Assembly: GCA_964017145.1 (NCBI GenBank)
Contig: OZ024851.1
Coordinates: 2,418,001 to 2,482,000, forward strand
Reading direction: 5' to 3'
DNA: 64,000 nucleotides
Source of the DNA: Agrocybe praecox
Lineage: Eukaryota; Basidiomycota; Agaricomycetes; Agaricales; Agrocybaceae
Shown here: positions 48,525 to 57,722 of the stretch, one piece after another
Layout: each line of letters starts with the position of its first letter
Numbering within the stretch: position 1 is the stretch's first letter
Notes under the pieces: generated by a model
The model's input: only the letters and a program-made list of their open reading frames with translations
Database searches by the model: none
Told to the model about the DNA's origin: nothing
Made by a program: the position numbers and the translations under genes

Positions 48525-49263
48525 TCTGAGGATTCTTGCGTCTTCAATGGGCTGCTAGTTATGTGGCACTATTTGCCCGTCGAAGGTGGCCGCTTCACGT
48601 CACTTTGGGTACAATGGAAATAGGGGCACAGGGCATGGAAGTGGTACGATCAACATGAGTGTCAAAACATAAAATGTAAGGTCCGCCGCAGGGCGGAGGA
48701 AGGCTCGCTGCGCCATCCTAGCTGGGCGGCTCAGCGATAACATGTGCATAACTTATGTATGTTTTTAATATTTATCATTCACCAGGACACTTGTGTCGCG
48801 GCGGACGCGTTAAGGACGCGATGGAAAGCACACGCCGGTACTAGTAGAGGCTAGAGCCAACTCAGAGCCGCAAAAATACGTATAACGGGTGCAGAGACCC
48901 TGCTTTTTTTGTAATCTATGAGTAGAATACGAGGTTTCCAATGGATCTTTTGCAAGTATAACGAGAATCTGTAAAGAATTTGAAATAATAGCTGATGCAA
49001 AAGCCCAACCGTCTGTTACCGTAACTGTCAGAATGACAGAATTTGCGTACGCAAACTTTGGCTTTGTTTGTTCGAGAGAAGTGCTCGGCCGGACCCCTCA
49101 TACCCCGAATTGCTCGCTTCGTTCGCAAAAAAATATACACATATCATTTGGGGCGTCACTAGGTATAGGGTCAAGGTACAATTGTTTCGCATACTAAGGC
49201 TACCAAAACGAAAGAAAAGGTAGCATGAGAGTAATAATGGAAAAGTGAGATATAAAATGAAAA
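48525..49263. other. Intergenic between SEC5 and PRP3
   Basis: SEC5 promoter and PRP3 3' region. It contains a small GC hairpin, TCCGCC-GCAG-GGCGGA (48682-48697). Otherwise nothing seen. Confidence 0.5.
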
Positions 49264-51693
49264 TTAATACAGCTCTTCCTCTTCTGCCTTCCAATTCTTC
49301 GCAACGTCCCAGTACCCCTTCATCCTATCTCCAAGCACCTCACGCGCATCCCGATCAGTAGGACACGACCTCGCCTTGAATGTGCTGAACTCCCGGTCTC
49401 TCACCGCACCCTCCCAGATCAGATAACATTTGTTGTCATCCAAAGACTTCGTTTCCTCCGAGCCACCTTCTGCTGGGGTTTTACTGCCACTAGCGACAGC
49501 TTTGGAAGTTTCCTCGCCTTCCACATCGGAATCTGGGTTTTCGAGGACAATGTCCTCCGTACCCTTCCGTGGTCGCGCAGGTTCAGTCCAAGCGATACGG
49601 TGCATCATCAACCGTTTATAGTTCTTGATAAACTTGGATGCTCCTTCTACATACACCAGATTGAACGAAGGGTTGAAAATGCACAATCCGGTAAGATTCA
49701 GCTGGTCGGCGTTCTTGCGAACTTTGAATTGGTGCGAAGGATCCGAAAGATTGTTGATCCTAAACGTAGTCAACGATTAATTCTCGAGAAGAAAAAAGAG
49801 TAATGTAACAACATATACATACTTGAAGACCATACCCAAAATACCCTTCCTATCTTCGTCCGCTTTCTTCGTCTCCACTTTCTCGCGCCGTTGCTCATCC
49901 GTCAACTTGCGCTCCGAATTCATCTTCTCGTGGGTATGTCGACGCATGGCCACCTCCCTCCGGACTCGAGCTTCTACTCTTGTTGGATCTTGCACCGCAT
50001 CAGAGGTCAGTACCTTCATCAAATTGGCGAGGCGAACTGCAGTACGTAGTGAGTAATCGGTTATATGTATATACATTGATGTTGAGAAAACGAACCTTTA
50101 GGTGGGTCAGGAGGAAGCAGACCCATACGAATTCTGTCTCGTTTATCTTGCAGTTCCTGTTTCCTACGTAGTTTCCTCATCTTCTTTTGCTCCTGTGATA
50201 TATGTTAGAATTATGACGACATTCAAGAAGTATATAAACAAACCTTCTTCGTCAACATCAAAGGCTTAAGCTCAACCTTATTCTTCTCGCTTGGGGCCGG
50301 AATGGGGATAGGATGTTGGATATAGATTGTTACCGGTGAATTTGCAGTACGAATACTTAATTTATCAAGCCCCAGCGTGTCGATGTCGTCGTAGTTCTTG
50401 GTTGGGAGCAATGCTGCATCCCACCACTCAGCCTCCGGCGGTGGTGCGCGCTACGCAAACGACCGTGATTAAAATATGAACGGAAAGAAACATAAAGTAA
50501 GATGCACACCTTGATTGTCTTCTCAATTCCCAAATCACCATCCAAGCCAGCTTTCCTAGCGCTCTCCGCGATACGTTGTTTCAGGGCTTCCAATTGGATT
50601 TCTTGCCTCATCTGATTACCCAGCGCAACATATTTTCCTTTCTGGTTGAAATGGAATTTCTTTCCTGCCCTTTCCCGCGGGGCACCTTCAAAAGCGCCGG
50701 CATCCTTACTTCCACTAGCCACACTATAGGGATTCGCAGCTGGGCTAGGAACGATTGAAGGAATCACTGATGCCACAGGGGATGGAGAAGGCTGGTTCCG
50801 TGCATTGGCTTTGATGGACGCAAATTTGGGCTGCATGGGTTTGTAACGATCTTTCTTGGATTGTGGTACCGCAGGTGTGGTATCAAGCAAAAGAGGATGA
50901 GCCGCCATCTTGAGACCAGCACCTTGCTGAGTTTGTTCGACTGGGGTATTTGACTTCCGTTTCGCAGCTTGCGATAACGCCTAAAATTCTCTAAATTTGA
51001 GTATAGAAGTTTTACAAATCAAGGATACATACCGAATACGGGTTATCCACAACAGCTAGTTGACTCTGCGCGTTCGCAAGTCGCCGTTTTGCCTCGGCCA
51101 CTTTCCGACGAATATCATCCGTCATGGCGGGTGTAGCGGATCCTGAAGCTGGAGTTGCGGGGGTTGGGCCGCTGGACACCGTCGGGGAAGGGCTAGCAGC
51201 GTAAATAGCATTCGAAGTTAACGATGGAGCAGTGATGGGAACCCTTGGGACAGGTGCAGCCAGACCAACAGGCGGGCGAGAGGCAGAGGCAGACGCTGCA
51301 AGCGCGGGATTAGTTTTCGACATGACCGCAATTTTAGCTGCAAGCATTGCGCGTTTCTGAGCAAGTTCCGCCGCAGAAACCTATACATCATATTGAGTAA
51401 CTGGATACCTTGCTCATTCAATTATGAACTTACTACTCCTCCTGAAAGCCCATTAGACGAGGTAGTTGTAGTCTGCCCATGAAAAAGAGGATGAAGACAC
51501 AAGTTAGGAACGGTTTTAATAGAAGATTTACCTTTAAGAAACAAGAGTACTCACATCGCTGTGTGAAGAAAACAGAAGAATAAGTTAGAACATAAAAACG
51601 GTGACTGAAGATATCAAACTCCAACCTTTTAAGTTTCTTGTTACTTGAATCCGCTGCACCTTCATATGCGCGTTTTCGGTCTGAGGAACTCAT
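49264..51693 (-). CDS. PRP3: U4/U6 snRNP splicing factor Prp3
   Basis: A U4/U6 and U4/U6.U5 tri-snRNP protein needed for spliceosome assembly in the nucleus. ATG 51693 (MSSSDRKRAYEGAADSSNKK) to TAA 49264. The N-terminal third is Ala/Pro/Ser-rich, with ELAQKRAMLAAKIAVMS and DDIRRKVAEAKRRLANAQSQ. The central part has PQSKKDRYKPMQPKFASIKA, KFHFNQKGKYVALGNQMRQE and PPPEAEWWDAALL. The C-terminal DUF1115-type domain includes INNLSDPSHQFKVRKNADQL, LCIFNPSFNLVYVEGASKFI and RDREFSTFKARSC. All exons join in frame with short introns; one near the start leaves a very small exon. It is divergent from MRPL16 with 118 bp between the two ATGs. Confidence 0.92.
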
Positions 51694-51811
51694 CGTTGGG
51701 GATGTGAATGAAGGTGGTGATAAGGGGAGAAAGAGAAAGAGGGGCCTGAAAGTAACGTCGTAGCCTGTGACGAGGACAATGTAACCACCCGCGTTTATTT
51801 ACGTAAGCGTC
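51694..51811. promoter_or_regulatory. Bidirectional promoter of PRP3 and MRPL16
   Basis: Only 118 bp separate the start codons of the divergent PRP3 and MRPL16 genes, so they must share a promoter region. No clear TATA box is visible, as usual for housekeeping genes. Confidence 0.7.
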
Positions 51812-52658
51812 ATGTTTTCTCTCTCCTCCCTCTCCCGCAGTGTGCTGGGCAGCGCGCGAGGGCTGCCGTCTTCCAGCCAACATCGGATAGACACTGCGCT
51901 CTCGCCACTCAGTCTGTTTACGCGTGGTCGTGCTCAGCTTGCACCGAAACAAGTCAAACATCTCAAACGACACAAGGGTCGTATTCCCATTCCAATTGGT
52001 GGTTCGACGAAGGGGACCACGCTGGCCTATGGCGACTGGGGGATTAGAATCATTGAAAATGGAGCGCGTCTGACGGCCAAGCAGCTTACTACTGCTCAGG
52101 AAGTCATTCTGAAGAAGCTAAAGGTCTTGAAAGGCAGTAAGGTCTATCTTAGGGTCTTTCCAGATATTCCGGTCTGCATCAAGGTGTGTCATTGTTTTTC
52201 TTGTTATAATGGGTAACGAGCTAAAGTAAACTATTAAGGGTAATGAAACCCGTATGGGCAAAGGAAAGGGTACCTTTGAGTACTGGGCCACTCGGTGAGT
52301 TTCTTTGATTCTCTTGATGGTATCTTTGGTTGACTGAAGAAATTCATTCAGTGTACCAGTTGGTCGCGTAATCTTTGAAATTGGTGGAACTCCTATTCGC
52401 GAAGAACTAGCCCGTGATGGTGCGTCTTGAGGTTCATCCACAGCGCGTCTTATTAACTCCCAACTTGAAACAGTGCTGCGTCTCGCAGCTGCTAAACTCC
52501 CGACCAAAATGGAATTCATCAACCGTTCCACCCCACCAAGGCTCGGAAACTTGCTTATTACACCACCAAAACCCGTCAATGAAGCCGCTTCCAAGGTGGA
52601 CCCATCGACAATTCCTGCGGATGTCATGGCTACACTCAACGCTGCGCCCTCTCCATAG
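51812..52658 (+). CDS. MRPL16: Mitochondrial ribosomal protein uL16m
   Basis: A large-subunit protein of the mitochondrial ribosome, near the peptidyl-transferase centre and tRNA sites. Four exons, 51812-52183, 52239-52294, 52352-52419 and 52474-52658, give 226 residues. The N-terminus (MFSLSSLSRSVLGSARGLPS) is Ser/Arg/Leu-rich without acidic residues, as in mitochondrial targeting peptides. uL16 marks: GDWGIRIIENGARLTAKQL, RVFPDIPVCIK, ETRMGKGKGTFEYWATRVPV and IREELARD followed by LRLAAAKLPTKMEFI. It has a partial duplicate at 14719-15462. It is divergent from PRP3 and convergent with the F-box gene 105 bp away. Confidence 0.93.
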
Positions 52659-52762
52659 ATATTTTCGCGTTGTTGTAAACTGTTACCATCCAGACCACTG
52701 ACCTAATATACATTAATTTCCCACCAAACTGATTGATTATCTCGATCCTCTGGTATTTTAGA

Positions 52763-54630
52763 TCACTGAACAATTCTTATTTCTACAGTAAACGATGTTC
52801 TCAACTTTGGACGTCGAACTCTGTGAATATTGCCTTCTATCCCCATTTCTTCCCAGATACCAACGTATATGGGTCTCTTTTTATCTGACATATGCAGTCT
52901 CTCCATAATAGCATCACATCCTTCATCAATTAGAATGAGTACCTTTGCCAACAGTGGAGCCAAACTCTTGTCCCATCCCGCCTGGTTTCCGCCTATATCT
53001 CCCATATAATCAAGAAAGTCAACAAGGAATCTGGTGAACCCCCGTAATGCCGTTCGACCACCTCTAATTTGTATGGTTTCCAAAGCATCGAGAACGCGAA
53101 ATAAGATCGGCCAAAAACGATGAGGAACCTCTGGTGGCTCCCTTGATTCCAGGATAACGTGTTTGATGTTCGTCATTGGCCAAGGCCTATCGAGCCTCGG
53201 GATGTCAAGTGTAGGGAATATTCCTTGAAAACCGCCCCACTCGCCTCGTTCAAGAGTCCTATGCTTTGGAAATGGGGCATCCACTGTCAGAATATTCCCT
53301 GATAATCTTGCAAGCCGTTTTTCAGAGTTGTTCAGCACCATAGTCGTAACACGCTCAAGGTGTTCAGGTGGAAGAAACTGGGATAAATGGTTATCTTCGC
53401 AGACGTGTAATAGGAATGGTGGTTCACATATGCTCCAGATGATGTCTGTTTCTGTGGGTATAACCATCCAGTGTAGTATATATGCCGAGAAATTTGAAGA
53501 CACAGTTTTGATTTCTATAGTTGCAAGAGATGGGAGGTGAATCGTCGTTGACGCTGAAGGACTTAGATGCCCTCTGATAAGCTTGGAGTTGTATGGCCGG
53601 TCCTGCAAGTAGAGACTCTTCAAGGATCTTGCCGAAGGGGCGAGTAATTTGAAAACATCCTCGATTACAAGACCGTATGAATCAAGTTCAAGTTGAACCA
53701 ACGACACATGGGTCAACTGACTGAATATCGCCCGTGGCATGGTGTAGTGGCCCGTAATCGATAACATCGTCAAGGACTCGGACCACAGACCACCGTCGAA
53801 GAGAAATGGCAAGGATGGCTTGCCGAACTTGCGGAACATAACTATTTCTTGGTGAGACGTTGGGTCCAAGTGAACATATGCATGAACGCTTGAAAGAGAA
53901 GGGAATTTTATTGAAAGGAGCTTCACGGCGTCCTCGTTTAGTGAGTTGACCGCAATGTGTACCGCTGATATACGTTGACGTGCTTTATGGATTGCCTGAT
54001 GGAATAAATGAAGCTGCAGTCCCGCTCCTGGTCTCTTGACGTTAGCTCCGCAATAGTTCAAATTGAACTCAAATGTACAAGGGTCTGATCGCTCCAGATA
54101 GAGCATTCCAAGACTGCCAGGACACTTGACATCATTCCCGAGAACAACTCGGCGCCAAAGCAATGGGGTTTGAAGAGCACAGTATAGCCAATGCTGGCAG
54201 ACATGGGTGACCATCATCCATGAATTGTATCCGAGCATCTCTACCCCCACAAGAGGTGGAAATTTTGCCACTTCAGAGCCTTGTACCAACATAAATATAT
54301 CCGACAATATTTCATGGGGAAGATTATTGACTGGGTGTGTATGGTTAAGGCGGAGCGATAAGATCCTCGACATCTGATCTAGACGCTCTAGTTGATCCAA
54401 AATCTGTTCACATAACGAAGTTAAACATTGCGGATCTCATTGCTATGGGTGTGTGATACAGCGCATACCTCGCTTCTAAAAATGAAAAGCCTCAATCACA
54501 AAGTATAGTATGTTGTCTGGGACTCGAAGCAACTTAAGTACCTAGTAGTACTTCTCTGACCATTGAGTTTAGCGCTCAACGCAAGGAGGAGCTCCCTAAT
54601 TTCGATCGCATCCGGATGCTTATCAGTCAT
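52763..54630 (-). CDS. F-box protein with N-terminal coiled coil
   Basis: My model has three exons: 54630-54542, a 7-nt exon 54475-54469, and 54403-52763, giving 578 residues. The start reads MTDKHPDAIEIRELLLALSA; the joined region reads RSEILDQLERLDQMSRILSL. An F-box follows (VNNLPHEILSDIFMLVQGSE, then VTHVCQHWLYCALQTPLLW), typical of the very large F-box family of mushroom fungi. The remainder, with LSSVHAYVHLD, LSITGHYTMPR and SLKSLYLQDRPY spaced as degenerate leucine-rich units, is likely the substrate-recognition part. Such proteins usually recruit targets to SCF ubiquitin ligases. Without the small exons the frame would begin at a TTG. An inverted remnant of the 5' end sits at 38250-38460. 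Confidence 0.8.
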
Positions 54631-54639
54631 TAGTTGAAG

Positions 54640-55917
54640 AACTTGACGCCGTAGTGGGTGTAAGGAGGTGAAGTAATACGGATTCAGGGAAAGTAAATAA
54701 TTATAAAATATGTACTAACCGGGCCGAATCCAAACTTGCCAGCGCATCTATTTTTGCACCCAACAAACGTATCTCCAAATATATCTGGCTTTGTTCCCCA
54801 ACTTCTCTCTGAGTCTCTCTGGACTTTCACAATGTGGCTACTCTGAACTCGCTCTTAGAATAGGTCTAACACGATTCGTTTCCTCAGAAGCTTCGAACCG
54901 TCTTTTGGCTCAGACTTTTTCTTCTGGATCGACGATTTTGTTCGTGGAAGCCTCCAACCGTTCCGGCAACGTTTCGGTTCGGGACTCTTTTTCTGTAATC
55001 TGGGTCGACCTCTTGGTGGTTGGATACGTATTCATCGAATGCGCTGGGGACGATGGAGGGTTAGGAGTTGGATGTCGTTGGGACTCGGACTCGTACATGG
55101 ACAAAAGATGGATCAGGAGGTGGAGGGAGAAGAGTTGGCTGGGCTAGTTTGGAAATCATCCTGCCTTTTCGCCTCTCGACGTGGGTGGTCGATGTCATTG
55201 TTTTTCGGGACAAAATGCGATGTATTTAATTGCCCTGAGTGCACTGCGGATGAGATCGATGGAGCTGGTACTAGGTGCATTCGGATATGAAAGGGCGGAT
55301 GAACGCAAATGTTGGAGTGCGTAGAGTTGAATGTAGGAGATGGATGGATATATAGCCTGCGTCTACTGGGAGTTCACGAAAGCCTGAGATGGACAGAAGG
55401 TTGAGGCGAATCCGGTTGGGGGGAAACGCTGGGAGTGAATTAGCCCTAATCTGGTTGTACAGTGCAGGCGCGGACGCTAGCCAGCTTCGTTTCTTTCAGG
55501 CCTCGTCTTTATTTTATTTTCTGCTTTCTTATGTTCTTCCCTTGATACACTACCTTGGTTTTCACGAGCACTTTTGTGCTTGTAATGGACCAAAAATCCC
55601 TAGATAGTCCAATTCGCAATTGATTCATGTCCCTTGAATGGTTCCAAGAATCTTGGACATCGTCAAATGATCGTGAATATCAGGGTGTTCTTGTCTTTTT
55701 TGGGTTTCGGCGTTCGATGTCGGTTCGATGTATTGAATGGGATTTCTGCAGGAAGCGAAATGCGACTTGTGGCATTCGGATACGATGCGAGTGATGTGAT
55801 GGCGAGCGAATGTAAAGTTAGGATGAATGCAAGTTGTTCGAAAAGTTGGTATCGAATGATATGGGGATGGCCGTCCACGTTGGCACACACAATATCTCGC
55901 TTTCCCTCCTCGCTTTC
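54640..55917 (+). repeat. Upstream module of NACHT copy D, left part (inverted copy of C module)
   Basis: It runs inverted to 37120-38245 and also matches A (14096-14715) and B. It contains the 83-codon ORF at 55039-55290 (start MRWGRWRVRSWMSLGLGLVH) that is also open in module A. Interrupted at 55921 by the LTR element; it continues at 62357. Confidence 0.8.
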
Positions 55918-55921
55918 CTGG
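55918..55921. repeat. 4-bp target site duplication, left
   Basis: CTGG; repeated at 62357-62360. The uninterrupted paralog in module B (30669-30672, complement) has it once. Confidence 0.75.
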
Positions 55922-56050
55922 TGCAGCCGGCAAGCCGGCGTGCGAGTAGATTAGATTAGATTACCTGACATGTACCCGCGCCGTAGCGGATCAGCAATGC
56001 TCATCCATCCTTGTCCCGAACCACCACCACCGTTAGCTCTGCCGTCTCCA
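55922..56050 (+). repeat. 5' LTR (129 bp)
   Basis: Begins TGCAGCCGGCAAGCCGGCG, contains ATTAGATTAGATTA, ends GCCGTCTCCA. It is unusually short for a Ty3-type LTR and shows no obvious TATA box. Confidence 0.93.
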
Positions 56051-56052
56051 TC

Positions 56053-56064
56053 TGGTGACAACAG
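56053..56064 (+). other. Candidate primer-binding site
   Basis: TGGTGACAACAG starts 2 nt after the 5' LTR. TGG matches the universal CCA end of a tRNA; which tRNA is not determined. Confidence 0.45.
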
Positions 56065-56489
56065 AGCTTTCTTACCTTATCATCTCTACTAATCTTTTGC
56101 TGTTACTGTGCTGTTGCTGTCTTCTGCTCGCTGCTGCTGCTTACGGTGTCTGCAAAATCTCGGAAGCCTATTTGCTTCCGTGAAAATAATTTTCAACAAA
56201 AATTTCATTCAAAAACCACCCTTCGAGGATTCCTCAACCGCCTCGGGCGAAAAACGGTCGCTTCACACGTCGTTCTACAACGAAAAGTACACCGAAGGTG
56301 TCTGCAGGCCCTGCTCAACATCTGTCATCACAAGTTCCACACCAACAGGTCCCCACACCGGCGTCCACTCCTGCTCGTACCCTTGGTTCACACGACATCT
56401 TCCACACCCCTCCTTCTACACCTTATCTCGGCTCTGTGCCGTATCCACTACCGTGCTCAGTTACCAGTTCCTACGACGACGACGACGAA

Positions 56490-57701
56490 ATGTCTGAGAC
56501 TCTCCGGCCCCGACCGTTCCGGGGCGATGGCAGCGCAGGCGACGAAAACCCGCAGGACTTCATCAATGGCGTCGAAAGGATCTTTTTGTTGCGTGATAAT
56601 GTGCCGGAGGCGACGAAGGTTCGCACGTTCGAGCTCCATTTGAAGTCAGGGAGCGTTGCGAAGGCTTGGTGGTTGGGTTTGAGGCCGGACGAGAAGGATA
56701 CCTGGGATCATTTGAGCGTTGCATTTGCTGCTCGATGGCCCGAGAAGGTTATCACGGTCAAAACAATGGAGGAGCAACATGCGGAGCTGGTTGCGGCTGT
56801 GTTGGAGGAGAAAGAGTTGGGGAAGAGGGTGAAGGTTGATGGAGTGGAAGAGTTTTCCCATGTGGTATGGGCCGACCGGCTGGAACGTCTCGCGACGGCG
56901 TTGAAGGACGACAATGGGTTGTTGGTTCCAATGGTTCGCAAATCGATGCCGAAGGCACTGAAGGCGTTGGTTAATGCAAAGCACAACACATGGGCCACAT
57001 TCTGTGCTGCAATCCGTGCGGTTTCCATTACGGAACTGGAGGAGAAGCTGGAGGTGGAAAAGGAGCAGCGCTCGATACAGGCAAACGTAGCTCGTCTCGA
57101 GCAGCTGCAAATTTCGCCAACTCGTGCAATCCGTGAAGCGCTGGCAGCTGCTTCGCTGGGCCCTGCAATCCCAGCACCACGTTTCCCGTCTGCATTGCGC
57201 CCAACGGCTTCAGCAGCAGCAGCATCATCGGGCGGAGTGAATGGGACATCACAAGTGCAGTATCGCCCTGATAATGTACGTCTTGCGGATATCCTCCGTA
57301 ACCCATCAAAAACATACCCGGACACAGCTGAGGGTCGAGCAGCATATCAGGCCGACGTTACGCGCTGGGCAGCAGAGCACAATGGACAGGGTGTCAACGA
57401 ACTACGCCCCTACCCTCTGTCTCCAGGGACGGCTCCTGTTCTTAGTGGCGAGTGTTGGAAGTGTGGCCACGTGGGCCACTTGAACACGCAGTGCTCGGCC
57501 ACAAACCAACTCCCTAATTTGGAACAGAGGTGGCGTTCTATAGCAGCAACAATCAAGAAACGTGCGGGGGTGGTGAACGTGAATTATGTGGGTGTGGGTG
57601 GCAGGGAGGGCAACTGGGCGAGCTGGGAGGAATACGATGCCCATGTCATTGCCGAATATTTGGCTAGAGAGCAGGGAAACGTGGAAGGGTCGTCGGCGTA
57701 G
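56490..57701 (+). CDS. gag: Gag polyprotein of the LTR element
   Basis: 403 residues from the first in-frame ATG (56490). The frame is open further upstream to about 56190, but has no ATG there. It contains a capsid-like region: ENPQDFINGVERIFLLRD, then KSGSVAKAWWLGLRPDEKDT, DHLSVAFAARW. This is followed by a coiled coil (ITELEEKLEVEKEQRSIQAN) and a zinc knuckle CWKCGHVGHLNTQC (C-x2-C-x4-H-x4-C). It forms the virus-like particle and packages element RNA. The stop TAG at 57699-57701 lies inside the hairpin of the frameshift signal, so a fraction of ribosomes continues into pol. Confidence 0.92.
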   Translation: MSETLRPRPFRGDGSAGDENPQDFINGVERIFLLRDNVPEATKVRTFELHLKSGSVAKAWWLGLRPDEKDTWDHLSVAFAARWPEKVITVKTMEEQHAELVAAVLEEKELGKRVKVDGVEEFSHVVWADRLERLATALKDDNGLLVPMVRKSMPKALKALVNAKHNTWATFCAAIRAVSITELEEKLEVEKEQRSIQANVARLEQLQISPTRAIREALAAASLGPAIPAPRFPSALRPTASAAAASSGGVNGTSQVQYRPDNVRLADILRNPSKTYPDTAEGRAAYQADVTRWAAEHNGQGVNELRPYPLSPGTAPVLSGECWKCGHVGHLNTQCSATNQLPNLEQRWRSIAATIKKRAGVVNVNYVGVGGREGNWASWEEYDAHVIAEYLAREQGNVEGSSA

Positions 57702-57722
57702 GGGGAGGAATGCCGGCGACCC
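57674..57722 (+). promoter_or_regulatory. Programmed -1 ribosomal frameshift signal
   Basis: The heptamer GGGAAAC (57674-57680) sits exactly in the gag frame as G GGA AAC, the X XXY YYZ form. A 6-nt spacer follows, then an 11-bp stem: GGGTCGTCGGC (57687-57697) pairs with GCCGGCGACCC (57712-57722) with one G-U pair and a 14-nt loop. After slippage the next codon is CGT at 57680-57682, which is in the pol frame. That frame is open from 57668 to the pol stop. Both the gag stop and the pol ATG are in the hairpin. Confidence 0.88.

Noticed and set aside
56298..56489. Longer gag frame starting at GTG 56298
   Set aside because: There is no ATG before 56490; the upstream frame is open by chance from about 56190, and fungal genes rarely start at GTG.
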